A DNA stretch of 64,000 nucleotides, from the NCBI GenBank assembly GCA_027493525.1, contig JAOSKN010000002.1:2265326-2329325 (forward strand). The letters are read 5' to 3'. Position numbers and translations under genes: made by a program. Positions 9,387 through 19,603 of the stretch are shown here, piece after piece. Below the pieces are notes generated by a model. The model was not told the origin of the DNA. It saw nothing but the letters and a program-made list of their open reading frames with translations, and ran no database searches. This stretch comes from Planctomycetota bacterium (lineage in GTDB: Bacteria > Planctomycetota > SZUA-567 > H5-PLA8). The number at the start of each line of letters is the position of its first letter. The first letter of the stretch is position 1.

Positions 9387-9908
9387 CTACAGCCACTCCA
9401 GATGCAGGAGCGCGCTGAGGGTCTTGGCGTCGCAGATGCGCCCGGCGCGGACGGCTTTGCGGACCTGCGCGGGCGTCATCGGTCGCGGTTCGATGTGCTC
9501 GTCCTCGTCCTGCGCGGCGGTCCTGGGGTACAGGTCCCAGGCCTTGAAGAGCACGATCCGCTCGCTGCAGAAGCCCGGCGCGGTGAAGACCGCGCCCAGC
9601 TTCCTCCATTTGCGCGCGGCGAAGCCGATCTCTTCGATCAGTTCGCGCTTCGCGCAGGCGGCCGGCGGCTCGCCGGGTTCGAGCGTGCCGGCGGGGATTT
9701 CGAGGAGCCAGCGCCCGACGGAGCCGCGGAACTGCCGGATCAGCAGGAGGCGGCCCTTGGTGTCGAAGGGCACGATGGCCACCGCGCCGGGGTGCGCGAT
9801 GGTGTGCCGTTCGAAGGCGCGCCCATCGGGCCCGCGCCAGGTGTCCGCGCGCAGGTCGAAGACGCGGCCCTTGAAGAGGCGCTTGCTGCGGACAAGTTTG
9901 AAGTCCAT
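9387..9908 (-). CDS. NUDIX hydrolase, ADP-ribose pyrophosphatase type
   Basis: 173 residues. A complete Nudix box (GTLEPGEPPAACAKRELIEE, residues ~74-93, continuing IGF) carries all the catalytic Glu and Arg residues. The N-terminal strands (RLFKGRVFDLRAD...) and the Pro-rich segment after the box fit the ADP-ribose pyrophosphatase subgroup, which hydrolyses ADP-ribose to AMP and ribose-5-phosphate. The gene is downstream of a WYL-type gene on the same strand with a 22-base gap, so the two may be co-expressed. Confidence 0.85.
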   Translation of the reverse strand: MDFKLVRSKRLFKGRVFDLRADTWRGPDGRAFERHTIAHPGAVAIVPFDTKGRLLLIRQFRGSVGRWLLEIPAGTLEPGEPPAACAKRELIEEIGFAARKWRKLGAVFTAPGFCSERIVLFKAWDLYPRTAAQDEDEHIEPRPMTPAQVRKAVRAGRICDAKTLSALLHLEWL

Positions 9909-9930
9909 GCGGCCGGTTTCCGTTCGGAAG

Positions 9931-10512
9931 TCAATCCACGACGCCGCAGCCGCAGGCTTTCAGCGCCTGGTGCAGGCTGGTGGCGAGGTGCTGTTCGTCG
10001 CGCGTGACCACGCCATCGGCGACGAGGGTCTGGAGGCATTCGGCGAAGATCCGGTAGTGCACGCCGCGGACTTCGTCCTCGGAGAGGCCGTACTCCTTGC
10101 GGAACTTGCGCAGGGCTTCGACCTCCTCGCGGGTGACCTGCATGTCGGCGAGGACCTCGAGGACGCGCTTGCGGTAGGCCTCCTGGGCTTCGTTGGCGGT
10201 CTCGGCGACGCCGAGCTTGCGGCTTTCGTCGCCGACGCGGACGGCGACGGGCCGGCGGGGCGTGAAGGTCTCGCTGGCGTCGGCGACCTTGGTGATCAGG
10301 CCCAGGTGGAAGAAGCGCCAACCGGGATCGGGGTCGAGCTGGTAGGCCTTGACCATCACGCCGGCGGGGGTCTCGGTCACGGCGTACGGCTCGACGAGGC
10401 GGACCCTCTCTTCTCCGGCGAGCGCCGAGTAGTAGCTCAGCTTGAGCGTGGTGCGGTTGTAGGCCGCCTTGAGGATGGTCTTGAGGCGGGCCTTGTCTTC
10501 GGGCGTGAGCAT
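9931..10512 (-). CDS. WYL-like domain protein with C-terminal helical (TerB-like) region
   Basis: 193 residues. Residues 15-100 (TTLKLSYYSALAGEERVRLV...GWRFFHLGLITKV) resemble the WYL ligand-sensing beta barrel found in transcription regulators. No helix-turn-helix domain precedes it. The C-terminal half is all helical; the segment LVADGVVTRDEQHLATSL recalls TerB-type metal-binding helices. It ends in CGCGVVD. Role is unknown; a sensor or scaffold that works with a separate regulator is one possibility. Confidence 0.5.
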   Translation of the reverse strand: MLTPEDKARLKTILKAAYNRTTLKLSYYSALAGEERVRLVEPYAVTETPAGVMVKAYQLDPDPGWRFFHLGLITKVADASETFTPRRPVAVRVGDESRKLGVAETANEAQEAYRKRVLEVLADMQVTREEVEALRKFRKEYGLSEDEVRGVHYRIFAECLQTLVADGVVTRDEQHLATSLHQALKACGCGVVD

Positions 10513-10649
10513 GGCGGATCTCCAGAAAGCCGGAGTTCAGTGTACTCCCGGCGAGGAACGCCTTCAAAGTCCAGATGCTTGAGCCCGTCGCTCCATGGCC
10601 GCGCGGGCGCGGACGTGGTTGGATGAAGGCGAGCCGGGAGAACCACGAC

Positions 10650-11396
10650 ATGTCCATGAACCACGCGCTGAGCCACGAAGAACTCGAACGCTTCCACCGC
10701 GACGGATACCTTGGGCCGTACGCCCTCTGCGCGCCGGCGGAGATGCTTACGCTTTGCGAACGGATGGAACGCGGCGTGTTGACCCGCCCGGGTACTTGGG
10801 GCCGCAACGTCGAGCAGATGCGGCACCTGGACGCCGAGGAGGTGCGGGAGCTGGTGGCGCACCCGGCCATCGTGGGACGGCTGCAGGGGCTGTTCGGCCC
10901 GGATTTGCTGTGTTGGCGGAGCAATTTTTTCTACAAGGCGCCCGGCGGGAAGGAAGTGCCGTGGCACCAGGACGCGGAATTCTGGCAGCTCGATCCGCCG
11001 GTGAACGTGACCGCGTGGCTGGCGCTGGACGAAGTGACGGCCGAGAGCGCCTGCGTGCAGCTCATCCCGGGCAGCCATAAGAAGATTCTGCCGCACGTGA
11101 AGGCCGGCGAGGAGATGCTCTTCGACAAGATGGCCGAGCTGTCGCAGGTGCCGGTCGAACAGGCCGTGGACATGGTCCTGCGCCCGGGCGAATTCTTCAT
11201 CTTCAACGAGCGGATCCTGCACCACTCGGAGGCGAACCGCTCGGCGCGCACGCGGAAGAACATGGTGATCCGGTATTCGCTGCCGTTCGTCCACATCCCG
11301 CCGCTGTACGAAGGGCATCAATTGCTGATGGTCAGCGGCGAGGACCGCTTTGGGCTGAACGCGACGGTGCGGCTGCCCGAGCCCGCGCACGCGTAA
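10650..11396 (+). CDS. Phytanoyl-CoA dioxygenase (PhyH) family protein 1
   Basis: 248 residues. Fe(II)/2-oxoglutarate-dependent dioxygenase with the HxD metal motif in WHQDAEFW (H106, D108), the distal His in ERILHHSEANRSARTR (~H191/H192), and a downstream Arg suited to bind 2-oxoglutarate. The ATG at 10650 is preceded by GGGAG; the open frame extends to 10575 without a better start. This is one of five such genes in the window. PhyH enzymes hydroxylate varied small molecules, including lipid and cyclitol-type substrates. The target here is unknown. Confidence 0.85.
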   Translation: MSMNHALSHEELERFHRDGYLGPYALCAPAEMLTLCERMERGVLTRPGTWGRNVEQMRHLDAEEVRELVAHPAIVGRLQGLFGPDLLCWRSNFFYKAPGGKEVPWHQDAEFWQLDPPVNVTAWLALDEVTAESACVQLIPGSHKKILPHVKAGEEMLFDKMAELSQVPVEQAVDMVLRPGEFFIFNERILHHSEANRSARTRKNMVIRYSLPFVHIPPLYEGHQLLMVSGEDRFGLNATVRLPEPAHA

Positions 11397-11400
11397 GGTT

Positions 11401-12402
11401 TCAGACGGCGGCGCCTTCGGGTATTTCGCTCATCGTTTCGCGGATGAATTCCACGTCGTCCGGGGTCAGCGCCCGGCCGCAAGCGGCAAGGCTGCCCTGG
11501 ACCTGCCGCGCGTTGCGGAAGCCGGGGATGACGCAGGCCACGCGGGGCTGGGCGAGGACGTAGTTCAGAGCGGCGGCGGCCAGGTCTTCGGGGGTCGGGC
11601 CGAAGCGGGCTTTCAGTTTTTCCAGCTTGGGCTTGAGTTCGGCGAGGGCCTCGGGAGTGAAGGCTTTGGATGCCGCGCGCTGGTCGCCGGACTCGAATTT
11701 AACCTCGGCGCCCGAGCCGAATTTATCGAGCAGCCGCCCCTGCGCGAGCGGGCCGAAGGCGACGAACGAGAGGCCGTGCGCCTCCATCAGCCGGTTGACG
11801 CGGGAGCCGGGCCGGACGAAGCGGTCGCGAAGCGCGTTGGCGCCGCCCTGCAGGACCTGCGGGCGGACGATGGGCACGAGGCGCTCGAAGGCCTCGGCCG
11901 AGTAGGCGGATTGCCCCTTCAGGCGCACCTTTCCTTCCTGCACCAGGCGGTCCATGACCTCGACGGCGCCGTGCAGGTAACGGTCGCCGGGTCCGAAGTC
12001 GGCATGATGGAAATAGTACACGTCGAGGTATTCGCGACCCAGGTTGATCAGGGACTGCTCGCACTGGTGCCGGATGTGTGCGGGTTCGTAGGCGTGTTCG
12101 GCGGTGCCGGCGAAGTGGCCGACCTTGCTGGCAAGCACGAAGCGGCTGGCGTCGAGGCCCAGGCGGCGGAAGGCGCGGGCGAGCACGCGCTCGGCGCGCC
12201 CGTTGCCGTACTGGTCGGCGTTGTCGAAGTGGTTGACGCCGCGGTCTACGGCCAGTTTGACGGCGGCAAGGACCTCGTCCTCGTCGATCTCCGCCCAGCC
12301 GTCGGGCTTGCCGCCGACCCAGTTGGGCCCGCCGAGGGTGCAGCAGCCGAGGCTGATCTCCGAGACGCGCACGCCGGACGAACCGAGCGGCCTGTAGTTC
12401 AT
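11401..12402 (-). CDS. Aldo/keto reductase
   Basis: 333 residues with the full (beta/alpha)8 NADPH-dependent reductase signature. The catalytic tetrad is visible: Asp and Tyr in NHFDNADQYGNG, Lys in LASKVGHF, and His in VYYFHHADF. The C-terminal cofactor-binding segment reads ACVIPGFRNARQVQGSLAA. The stop is four bases from the stop of the convergent PhyH gene at 11396. The enzyme probably reduces a sugar or keto intermediate; the substrate is not known. Confidence 0.88.
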   Translation of the reverse strand: MNYRPLGSSGVRVSEISLGCCTLGGPNWVGGKPDGWAEIDEDEVLAAVKLAVDRGVNHFDNADQYGNGRAERVLARAFRRLGLDASRFVLASKVGHFAGTAEHAYEPAHIRHQCEQSLINLGREYLDVYYFHHADFGPGDRYLHGAVEVMDRLVQEGKVRLKGQSAYSAEAFERLVPIVRPQVLQGGANALRDRFVRPGSRVNRLMEAHGLSFVAFGPLAQGRLLDKFGSGAEVKFESGDQRAASKAFTPEALAELKPKLEKLKARFGPTPEDLAAAALNYVLAQPRVACVIPGFRNARQVQGSLAACGRALTPDDVEFIRETMSEIPEGAAV

Positions 12403-12435
12403 GGGGTAACGCTCCGCGCGTGAAGCCGGTTCAAG

Positions 12436-13349
12436 TCAGCCGACGCAAGTGACGTAGGACTTGTAGACGCGCACGCCTCCCGAATCGCGTTCGATCCGTT
12501 CACGCTGCGCCTTGGGCGCAAAATCCAGGCGCTCCTTGCCCAGTCCGCGCAGGATACCGCGTTCCACCAGAGAAAATTCATCGGCATTTTGCCGGTTGAA
12601 ATTCATCGGCTGCTTCAGCCGCGCGTGGGTGTTCATGATGATGCGGGGAACGCGCAGCGCGTTGCGGGAGCCGGCGTGGAGCATAAAGGGATGGATAAGG
12701 TAGACGTCGCCGACCTCGCCGACGATCTCCATGAAGTCGCTGCACTGAGAGAGGAACTTGGAGATCAAAGGCGGGGTGAACATGCCGCTGCGGTCGCCTT
12801 CGGGGTGTTCGGCGAGGTAGCGGGCGACGACCCCGACCGAGTCGCAGGCCAGGAACGTCCCGCCGCCGCGGGGCTGGCTGTCGGACCAGAGCGTGAGGGT
12901 CTGGAGCCCGACTTCGAAGGAGTCCAGGAAGCGCACATACCAGCCGCCGTCGGCATGCCAGCCGGCGGAGGGATTCTTCCATTCGGCACCGGCGCCGGCG
13001 GCCTCGGCGGGGGACTGCCAGTTTCGTTCGTCGTCCTCGGAGCCGAAGTTGACGCGGAAGTGGTCGGCCCAGCCGCAGAACCACATGCGCTCCTCGCCGC
13101 CGAGAATTTCGCAGATCGCGCCGTGAGCGCGCGGGGCGAAGGCCTTGATGTCGATCTTCTGCGAATCGGGGAGCTGGATGAAGGGCAGCTTCCAGGTGGA
13201 GCGATCCTGGGGTCGTATCCCAGGCGCTTCCAGATCCCATCGACAAAGGGCTTGGCCTGCTCGCGAGAAAAGGCGCCCTTGATGACGCAGAATCCTCGGG
13301 TCAGGAAGCTCTCCACCTGCTCGTCGGTGAGGAATTCGTAGCGGCGCAT
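12436..13349 (-). CDS. Phytanoyl-CoA dioxygenase (PhyH) family protein 2 (frameshifted)
   Basis: The start MRRYEFLTDEQVESFLTRGF at 13349 and the body from QDRSTWKLPFIQLPD onward are in different frames. Adding one G at the run 13209-13212 joins them as ...GYDPQDRSTW..., giving a 304-residue protein. The HxD motif is in GWHADGGWYV and the distal His/Arg in HPFMLHAGSRNALRVPRI. It lies just downstream of an AraC gene on the same strand and upstream of the aldo/keto reductase, so the three may form one regulated unit. Likely a sequencing error rather than a true pseudogene. Confidence 0.78.
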
Positions 13350-13549
13350 GGCGGGTTCTCCAAGGGTTGGCGAATCGTTCGAGTCGAGGGAACCCTACCC
13401 GACTCGGCCCGGCGGCGACATGATCCGGGGTACGGTGGGCATGGCAAATTCTACGGATTGAGCGGAAGGGATGTTTCGCGGGATATGCGCCTCGCGGGCG
13501 AAATTCATGGTAACGCGCTTGGGAGCGCACACGTGCTTGACGGGCGGGG

Positions 13550-14425
13550 TTACGGGCTGAATGGATTTTTATACGCTTCCCGCAGGGCGTTGGGCGGCGT
13601 GCCCACCAGGCGCTTGAAGACGCGGCTGAAGAGGAAGCGGTCGGGATACCCGACTTCTTTTGCGATTTCCTTGACCGATTTTTCGGTGGCAAGGAGCAGT
13701 TCGCGCGCCACGGCCATCCTGCGCTGGCGCACGTATTCCATGGGCGGTTTACCCATTCTGCGCCGGAATTGAGTGCTGAAATGGTTGGGGCTGAGGTGCA
13801 TCAGCTCGGCCAGTCCGGCGACGTCGAGCGGTTCGGCCAGGCGCGCTTCGATGTGGCTGAGGACGGCGGCGAACTCGCTGAGCGGGTCCAGGAGCGGTTC
13901 GGGCCCGGGCGTCTTGAGCGGCTCGGGCACGGCGGCGGCGAGCCGGAGGACCTCGGCGAGGAGCAGGAGCATGGAGCCGCGGATCGCCAGGCGCTGAGCG
14001 AGGGCGGGGTCGCGGTAGGCTTCGAACTCCAGCGCGAGCTGGGCCAGCAGCCGTTCGAGGGCGCGGCGGTCCTGGAGGCGGAGGCGCATGCGGAAGGGCA
14101 GGCGCAAGGGGCGGAGGAGGTCGTGGCGGCCCGCGCCGTGGATGGTGAAAAGGATGTTGTAGACGGTGGTCGCGTGCTCGGGGTCGCCGTCGGCGAGGTA
14201 GGCATGGCCGGACTTGAGGAAAAAGAGGTCGCCCGCATCGGCGTCCAGGCGCACGCCTTCGCACTCGAACATGCCCCTGCCGCGCATGAAGTAGAGCAGG
14301 ACGTTGTGCTTCATCGGGGACGGGCGCAGGCCCCAATCGCGGGGGTAGTGGCGCAGCCCGCAGCGCGCGACATCCACCGACAAGGTCTCCGAGGGGTCGC
14401 CGATCTGCGCGGGGAGCGTGCTCAT
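13550..14425 (-). CDS. AraC family transcriptional regulator 1
   Basis: 291 residues. An N-terminal cupin-like sensor domain (MKHNVLLYFMRGRGMFECEG) is followed by a C-terminal pair of helix-turn-helix motifs: LDVAGLAELMHLSPNHFSTQ and KSVKEIAKEVGYPDRFLFSR, ending with the AraC-type signature VFKRLVGTPPNALREAY. Transcribed towards the PhyH and aldo/keto reductase genes, with about 200 bases in between that probably hold their promoter. The inducer is unknown, but sugar sensing is common in this group. Confidence 0.87.
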   Translation of the reverse strand: MSTLPAQIGDPSETLSVDVARCGLRHYPRDWGLRPSPMKHNVLLYFMRGRGMFECEGVRLDADAGDLFFLKSGHAYLADGDPEHATTVYNILFTIHGAGRHDLLRPLRLPFRMRLRLQDRRALERLLAQLALEFEAYRDPALAQRLAIRGSMLLLLAEVLRLAAAVPEPLKTPGPEPLLDPLSEFAAVLSHIEARLAEPLDVAGLAELMHLSPNHFSTQFRRRMGKPPMEYVRQRRMAVARELLLATEKSVKEIAKEVGYPDRFLFSRVFKRLVGTPPNALREAYKNPFSP

Positions 14426-14535
14426 TTTGGCGCGTGCTCCAAGGGGAATTCCAGGGTCTGCGCGCGGGCGCGTATCGTGCGGCGGCGCTTTCGAACCCTA
14501 ATTAACGCTTCGAATCTCGAAAAAAGCAACGGGCT

Positions 14536-14976
14536 TCAGAAGCGGACCTCGGCCGGCATGCGGGCAACGAGGACGGATTCCTGTCGGAAGCGGCGCTTGT
14601 AGGCGTCCACGATCGCGCGGAGCCTGGCGTCGGCCTCGGCCGATGGCGGGTGAAAGAGGATCAGGAGCTTGGAGGGTTCGCGGGCGAGGCGGCCGTCCTG
14701 TGCGAGGTACTGGCCGTAGGCGTCCAGCACCGTGAGGCCGTCGCGGAAACGCGGGGTGATTTCGGCATCGAGGAAGCCCTGCCAGTCCGCGTCGCTCACG
14801 CGGCCGCCGGCGGGGACGTTCAGCCCGAAGTAGCATTCGGTGCGGACCCAGGCCTTGCCGGCGGCCGGGGCCTGGACGGGCGCGGGCTGGACCTCGCGCC
14901 CGCGATCGTCTTTGCAGCCCAGGGCCAGTACGGGGAGCAGCAGGACGGCGGCGGCGAGGCGGGCGCGGCGGCGCAT
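14536..14976 (-). CDS. DUF3574 lipoprotein
   Basis: 146 residues. The ATG at 14976 follows AAGGAGCCTCCC. A lipoprotein signal peptide (ARLAAAVLLLPVLALGCKDD) puts the lipidated Cys near residue 21. The remainder matches DUF3574: RTECYFGLNVPAGGRVSDAD, then LTVLDAYGQYL and KLLILFHPP. DUF3574 proteins are small secreted or lipid-anchored proteins without a known activity. It is downstream of the PEP carboxykinase gene on the same strand. Confidence 0.78.
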   Translation of the reverse strand: MRRRARLAAAVLLLPVLALGCKDDRGREVQPAPVQAPAAGKAWVRTECYFGLNVPAGGRVSDADWQGFLDAEITPRFRDGLTVLDAYGQYLAQDGRLAREPSKLLILFHPPSAEADARLRAIVDAYKRRFRQESVLVARMPAEVRF

Positions 14977-15064
14977 GGGAGGCTCCTTGGAGTGTGAAGC
15001 GCGGATTCTAACGGGCGGCGGGGGCGTGGGTGTCGAGAAAGGGGGAAGACGCTGCTCGGGCCAC

Positions 15065-16861
15065 TCAGGCGCGCTCGCGGAGGCGTCGATCGAGGGCCTC
15101 GAGTTCTTCGCGCAGTTCGCCCGGGAGGCGCGCGCCGAAGCGGTCGTAGTGCTTGCGGATCGCGGGGAGGTCCTTGAGCCAGGCCTCGCGGTTGCAGTTG
15201 AGCAGGACCTCGAGGTCGGCGGGATCGACCTCCACGCCGTCGACATCCAGCGCATCGCGGGTAGGCAGGCGCCCGATGGGGGTATCGACGGCCTGGGCGC
15301 GGCCTTCGCAACGTTCGATGATCCACTTGAGCACGCGGCTGTTCTCGCCGTAGCCGGGCCAGAGAAACTTGCCGGTCTCGTTCTTGCGGAACCAGTTGAC
15401 GTAGTAGATGCGCGGGAGCTTGGCGGGGTCGGCCTGGCGCCCGAGTTCGAGCCAGTGGGCGAAGTAGTCGCCCATGTGGTAGCCGCAGAAGGGGAGCATG
15501 GCGAAGGGATCGAAACGCAGTTCGCCGACGTTTCCGGTCGCCGCGGCGGTCCGTTCGCTGCTCATGATGGAGCCGAGAAAGGTCCCGTGCCGCCAGTCGA
15601 AGGATTCGTTGACGAGGGGCATGACGGAGGCGCGGCGGCCGCCGAAGAGGATCGCGCTGACGGGGACGCCGCGGGGATCCTGCCAGTCGTCGGCGATGAC
15701 GGGGCACTGGCGGGCGGGGGCGGTGAAGCGGGCGTTGGGATGCGCGGCGGTGCGCCCGCAGTCGGGGGTCCAGGGCCGGCGGAGCCAGTCGACGAGTTTG
15801 AGCGGGGGCTGCTCGGTCATGCCCTCCCACCAGACGTCGCCGCCGGGGGTGAGGGCGCAGTTGGTGAAGATGCAGTTGGCATCGAGGGTGCGCATGGCGT
15901 TGTAGTTGGTTTCGTAGCTGGTGCCGGGGGCGACGCCGAAGAATCCGGCTTCGGGATTGATGGCGTAGAGCCGGCCGTCGGCGCCGAACTTCATCCAGGC
16001 GATGTCGTCGCCGAGGCATTCCACCTTCCAGTGGGGAAGGGTGGGAATGAGCATGGCGAGGTTGGTCTTGCCGCAGGCGCTGGGGAAGGCCGCGCAGACG
16101 TAGTGCGCCTTTCCGCCGGGAGGCGTGATCTTGAGGATCAGCATGTGCTCGGCGAGCCAGCCTTCGTCGCGGGCCTGGGCGCTGGCGATGCGCAGGGCGT
16201 GGCACTTCTTGCCCAGGAGCGCGTTGCCGCCGTAGCCGGATCCAAAGGAGAGGATCTCGCGGGTCTCGGGGAAATGGCAGATGTATTTGTTCTGGGCATT
16301 GCAGGGCCAGGACAGGTCGGGCTGGCGGGGCTCGGCGAGGGGGTGGCCGACGGAATGGAGCCCGCGGACGAAGGGGCCGTCTTCGCCGAGGTACTTGAGG
16401 ACGCGGCTGCCGACGCGGGCCATGATCTGCATGTTGGCGACGACGTAGGGGCTGTCGGTAAGCTGGACGCCAATCTTGGCGATATGGGAGCCGACGGGGC
16501 CCATGCTGTAAGGGATCACGTAGAGGGTTCGCCCGCGCATGCAGCCGCTGAAGAGTTCCTTCAGCCGGGCGCGCATCTTGTCGGGGGCTTCCCAGTGGTT
16601 GGTGGGGCCGGCGTCGGATTCCTTCTCGCAGCAGATGAAGGTGCGGTCCTCGACGCGCGCGGTGTCGGCGGGGTCGCTGCGGGCGAGGTAGCTGTTGGGG
16701 CGGTAGGTGGGGTTGAGCTGCACGAGGGTGCCGGTGTCCATCATAAGCCGGCAGAGTTCGCGGAACTCGCCCTCGGAGCCGTCGCACCAGCGCACGGCGT
16801 CCGGCTTGCACAACGCGACGACCTCTTCGAGCCACTCGTTCAAGCCGCGATGCAGGGTCAT
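15065..16861 (-). CDS. pckG: Phosphoenolpyruvate carboxykinase (GTP)
   Basis: 598 residues, the normal length for the GTP-dependent enzyme. The P-loop [14 protein letters not shown] at residues ~258-271 contains the reactive Cys that separates GTP-PEPCK from the ATP form. Other family blocks include [12 protein letters not shown], the Mn ligand region around [15 protein letters not shown], and [20 protein letters not shown] near the C-terminus. The enzyme converts oxaloacetate to PEP with GTP, linking the TCA cycle to gluconeogenesis. PTS enzyme I, which uses PEP, begins about 1 kb away on the other strand. Confidence 0.97.
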   Translation of the reverse strand: MTLHRGLNEWLEEVVALCKPDAVRWCDGSEGEFRELCRLMMDTGTLVQLNPTYRPNSYLARSDPADTARVEDRTFICCEKESDAGPTNHWEAPDKMRARLKELFSGCMRGRTLYVIPYSMGPVGSHIAKIGVQLTDSPYVVANMQIMARVGSRVLKYLGEDGPFVRGLHSVGHPLAEPRQPDLSWPCNAQNKYICHFPETREILSFGSGYGGNALLGKKCHALRIASAQARDEGWLAEHMLILKITPPGGKAHYVCAAFPSACGKTNLAMLIPTLPHWKVECLGDDIAWMKFGADGRLYAINPEAGFFGVAPGTSYETNYNAMRTLDANCIFTNCALTPGGDVWWEGMTEQPPLKLVDWLRRPWTPDCGRTAAHPNARFTAPARQCPVIADDWQDPRGVPVSAILFGGRRASVMPLVNESFDWRHGTFLGSIMSSERTAAATGNVGELRFDPFAMLPFCGYHMGDYFAHWLELGRQADPAKLPRIYYVNWFRKNETGKFLWPGYGENSRVLKWIIERCEGRAQAVDTPIGRLPTRDALDVDGVEVDPADLEVLLNCNREAWLKDLPAIRKHYDRFGARLPGELREELEALDRRLRERA

Positions 16862-17012
16862 GTCGTCGGAGTGTCCTTCCGCGCGCAGGCGGACCGCAGA
16901 GAATAGAGGTACGGCGGCGAGTCGCCCGCGCTGCGCGCGCCTTCAACGGCCCGCCGCCGTCCTGCCGGTTGCGCTGACGTTAACGACAGCGCGTGACGGC
17001 AGCAACGGCATT

Positions 17013-17363
17013 TCATCCGCGCCGGGCGGCGAGCCTCTCCAAGGCCTTGGCGTTGAGGACGTCCGGGCCGCCGAGTTGGAGAGTCAGCGGGAGCGCCGGC
17101 TCCTCGGCGCTCAGGCCTTCCAGGTTCAGGCGGCGCGAATCGACGAAGAGGTCGGGCCAGGCCTCCAAGCCTTCCTTCTTCAGGTATGCGACGACCAGAT
17201 TGGGGAGCGGGATCCGTCGCGCCAGCACGTCCTTGCTCACCAGGATCGGCACGTCGAGCTGGAAGGGCTCGCCGGCGCCGGCCTGGCAGGTGAGCTTGAG
17301 GCGGAAGCCGGTGGTAAGCCCCTGCGGCGTCTCGTCGAGCACCTTCAGGAGAGTCAGTTCCAT
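17013..17363 (-). CDS. Small conserved-looking protein of unknown function
   Basis: 116 residues, MELTLLKVLDETPQG..., preceded by GGAAGGAGGCGCCC, a good ribosome binding site. It has no signal peptide or membrane segment and appears to be a small alpha/beta cytoplasmic protein. Codon usage matches its neighbours, supporting a real gene. I do not recognise a family. It is upstream of the PEP carboxykinase gene on the same strand with a 150-base gap. Confidence 0.6.
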   Translation of the reverse strand: MELTLLKVLDETPQGLTTGFRLKLTCQAGAGEPFQLDVPILVSKDVLARRIPLPNLVVAYLKKEGLEAWPDLFVDSRRLNLEGLSAEEPALPLTLQLGGPDVLNAKALERLAARRG

Positions 17364-17785
17364 GGGCGCCTCCTTCCAAAATTCGCCAGAAGCGATTATG
17401 CCCCGCGCGGGGCGGATGGGAACCCCTTAGCTTAGAGTGCGTCCCCAAACGACTCGCGGCCGTCTTCGGGCGGCGGACTTCGCGCAGCGTCGTTGGCCTG
17501 CTCGCCGTAGGCGCGGTCCCGATATGCTCCCTCGGCGCGCCTCGATCCGGGATAAAATGCCCGGCGCATTGGGCCAGTTACTTCCGCGGCACGGTACTGA
17601 GGCTCGAAAGAGGCGGGCCGGAAAATGTCGATTGTCAGCCGCGCGGCCGATCCGTATCATGGTCCGCTGCACGCAGCTTAACCTTGCACATGCCATACGG
17701 TTGTCGGAATAGAAGAGGCGCCGGCCCGCTTGGCATGCGCCTTGTCCAGCCTTCGCGGGAAACTTCCCAAAGGACCGGAACCACG
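17364..17785. other. Intergenic region without a supported gene
   Basis: About 420 bases between divergent genes. It contains the 14-nt motif CTTAGAGTGCGTCC at 17431-17444, which also forms the left end of the inverted repeat near 54157. No open frame here has a plausible start and composition. The promoter of the downstream PTS enzyme I gene probably lies in the last 150 bases, but I see no convincing -35/-10 pair. Confidence 0.5.
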
Positions 17786-19543
17786 GTGGAGATACTCAAG
17801 GGCATTCCGGTCTCGCCGGGGGTGTATATCGGCGAAGCGTTCCTCTCCGAGGGCGAGGACGTGCGCATTCCCATGCGTACGGTCGCGCCGGAGGCGGTGG
17901 CGGCGGAGGTGAAGCGCTTCGAGGACGCGTGCCTGAAGGTCAGCAGTGATCTGGATACGCTGCGCGGCGTGACCGAGTCGCAACTCGGTTCGAACATCGC
18001 GGGGATCCTCTCGGTGCAGACGCAACTGCTGCGCGATCCGTCGCTGCGGCAGAAGATCAACGTGCGGATCTCCGAGCAGAAGCACACGGCCGAGTACGCG
18101 GTGGCGAAGACGCTGCGCGAGTTGGCCAAGCTGATGGGTTCCAGCGCCAACCAGCTCATCAAGGAGCGCAGCAGCGACATCGTGGACCTGGAGAAGCGGG
18201 TGCTGGCGGAGTTGCTGGGGGAACATAAGGAAGACCTGGCGCACCTGAAGCGTCCGGTGGCGCTGATCGCGCACGACCTGGGTCCGTCGCAGACGGCGGC
18301 GCTGGACCGGACGAAGGTGAAGGCCTTCGCGACGGACGTGGGCGGACGGACGAGCCACACCTCGATCCTGGCGCGGGCGCTGCAGATTCCGGCGGTGGTG
18401 GGGCTGGAGACGATCAGCGCGGACATCACCGGGGGCGAGACGATCATCATCGACGGGAACCGCGGGATCGTGATCCTGCGCCCGGACGAGCGCACGCTGG
18501 CGCGATACCGCAAGCTGCAGGCGGAATTCGAGGATTTCGAACGGAAGCTGATCCAGGACAAGGACCTGCCGGCCGTCACGCGCGACGGGGTCGAGGTCCG
18601 GGTGATGGCGAACATCGAGTTCCCCGAGGAAGTCGGCGACGCGATCGAGAAGTACAGCGCGGCGGGGGTGGGGCTCTTCCGCACGGAGTTCCTGTACCTG
18701 AAGAGCGGGGTGATGCCGTCGGAGCAGGACCACTACGAAGCGTACCGCTGGACGCTTCAACGCCTGGGCGGGCGCCCGCTGGTGATCCGCACCTTCGACC
18801 TGGGGGCGGACAAGATCGACCCGGCGTACGCGATCTCGGAGCACAATCCGTTCCTTGGGCTGCGCAGCATCCGGGTCTCGATGAAGCGCCCGGAGAATTT
18901 CCGCCTGCAGGTGCGCGCGATTTTGCGGGCCTCGGCGCTGGGCAAGGTGCGGCTGCTGCTGCCGATGATCTCGTGCGTCGAAGAGCTGCGCTGGGCGCGC
19001 GGGGTGGTGGAGGAGATCAAGGCGGAGCTGCTGGAGTCGAAGACGTCCTTCGACGAGCGGATCGAGGTCGGGATCATGATCGAAGTGCCCGCGGCGGCGA
19101 TGCAGATCAGGACGCTGGCTCGGGAGTGCGATTTCCTCTCCATCGGGACGAACGACCTGATCCAGTACACGCTGGCGGTGGACCGGGGGAACGAGCACGT
19201 GGCCCACCTGTTCACGCCCTCGCACCCGGCGATCCTGGCCCTGGTCTCGATGGTCGTCGAGGCGGGGCGCGAGGCGAACGTGCCGGTGGCGATGTGCGGG
19301 GAAATGGCCGGCGACCCGATCTACGTCCCGCTGCTGGTCGGGATGGGCCTGACGGAGCTGTCGGTCACGCCGAAGCTGGTGCCCGAGGTGAAAACGATCG
19401 TGCGCGCCGCGCCGCTGGAGACCTTCCGCGCGCTGGCGGGCGAGGCCATGAAGATGGTGGAGGTGGCCGAGATCGCGGACTTCCTGCGCGAGAAGCTCGA
19501 CGAACTGCTTCCTCCGGGGAGCAAGTTCGGCGGGATGGGGTAG
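17786..19543 (+). CDS. ptsI: Phosphoenolpyruvate-protein phosphotransferase (PTS enzyme I)
   Basis: About 585 residues from the GTG at 17786 (MEILKGIPVSPGVYIGEAFL), the usual length for enzyme I; an ATG further upstream would add a non-homologous tail. The phosphorylated His is H191 in GGRTSHTSILARAL. The PEP-binding half shows GVGLFRTEFLYL, GTNDLIQYTLAVDRGN and the active-site Cys in MCGEMAGD. It transfers phosphate from PEP to HPr. No HPr or enzyme II gene lies nearby, so it may serve a regulatory PTS or a remotely encoded transporter. Confidence 0.95.
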   Translation: MEILKGIPVSPGVYIGEAFLSEGEDVRIPMRTVAPEAVAAEVKRFEDACLKVSSDLDTLRGVTESQLGSNIAGILSVQTQLLRDPSLRQKINVRISEQKHTAEYAVAKTLRELAKLMGSSANQLIKERSSDIVDLEKRVLAELLGEHKEDLAHLKRPVALIAHDLGPSQTAALDRTKVKAFATDVGGRTSHTSILARALQIPAVVGLETISADITGGETIIIDGNRGIVILRPDERTLARYRKLQAEFEDFERKLIQDKDLPAVTRDGVEVRVMANIEFPEEVGDAIEKYSAAGVGLFRTEFLYLKSGVMPSEQDHYEAYRWTLQRLGGRPLVIRTFDLGADKIDPAYAISEHNPFLGLRSIRVSMKRPENFRLQVRAILRASALGKVRLLLPMISCVEELRWARGVVEEIKAELLESKTSFDERIEVGIMIEVPAAAMQIRTLARECDFLSIGTNDLIQYTLAVDRGNEHVAHLFTPSHPAILALVSMVVEAGREANVPVAMCGEMAGDPIYVPLLVGMGLTELSVTPKLVPEVKTIVRAAPLETFRALAGEAMKMVEVAEIADFLREKLDELLPPGSKFGGMG

Positions 19544-19603
19544 GCGGGAACGAAGCCCAGCCGCGCGGCTTCATGGCCATGCATCCTTTTTTAGGAGAGA
19601 CCC

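Noticed and set aside
17364-17785. Possible tRNA, riboswitch or small RNA upstream of PTS enzyme I
   Set aside because: I could not find a cloverleaf or a known conserved core by eye.
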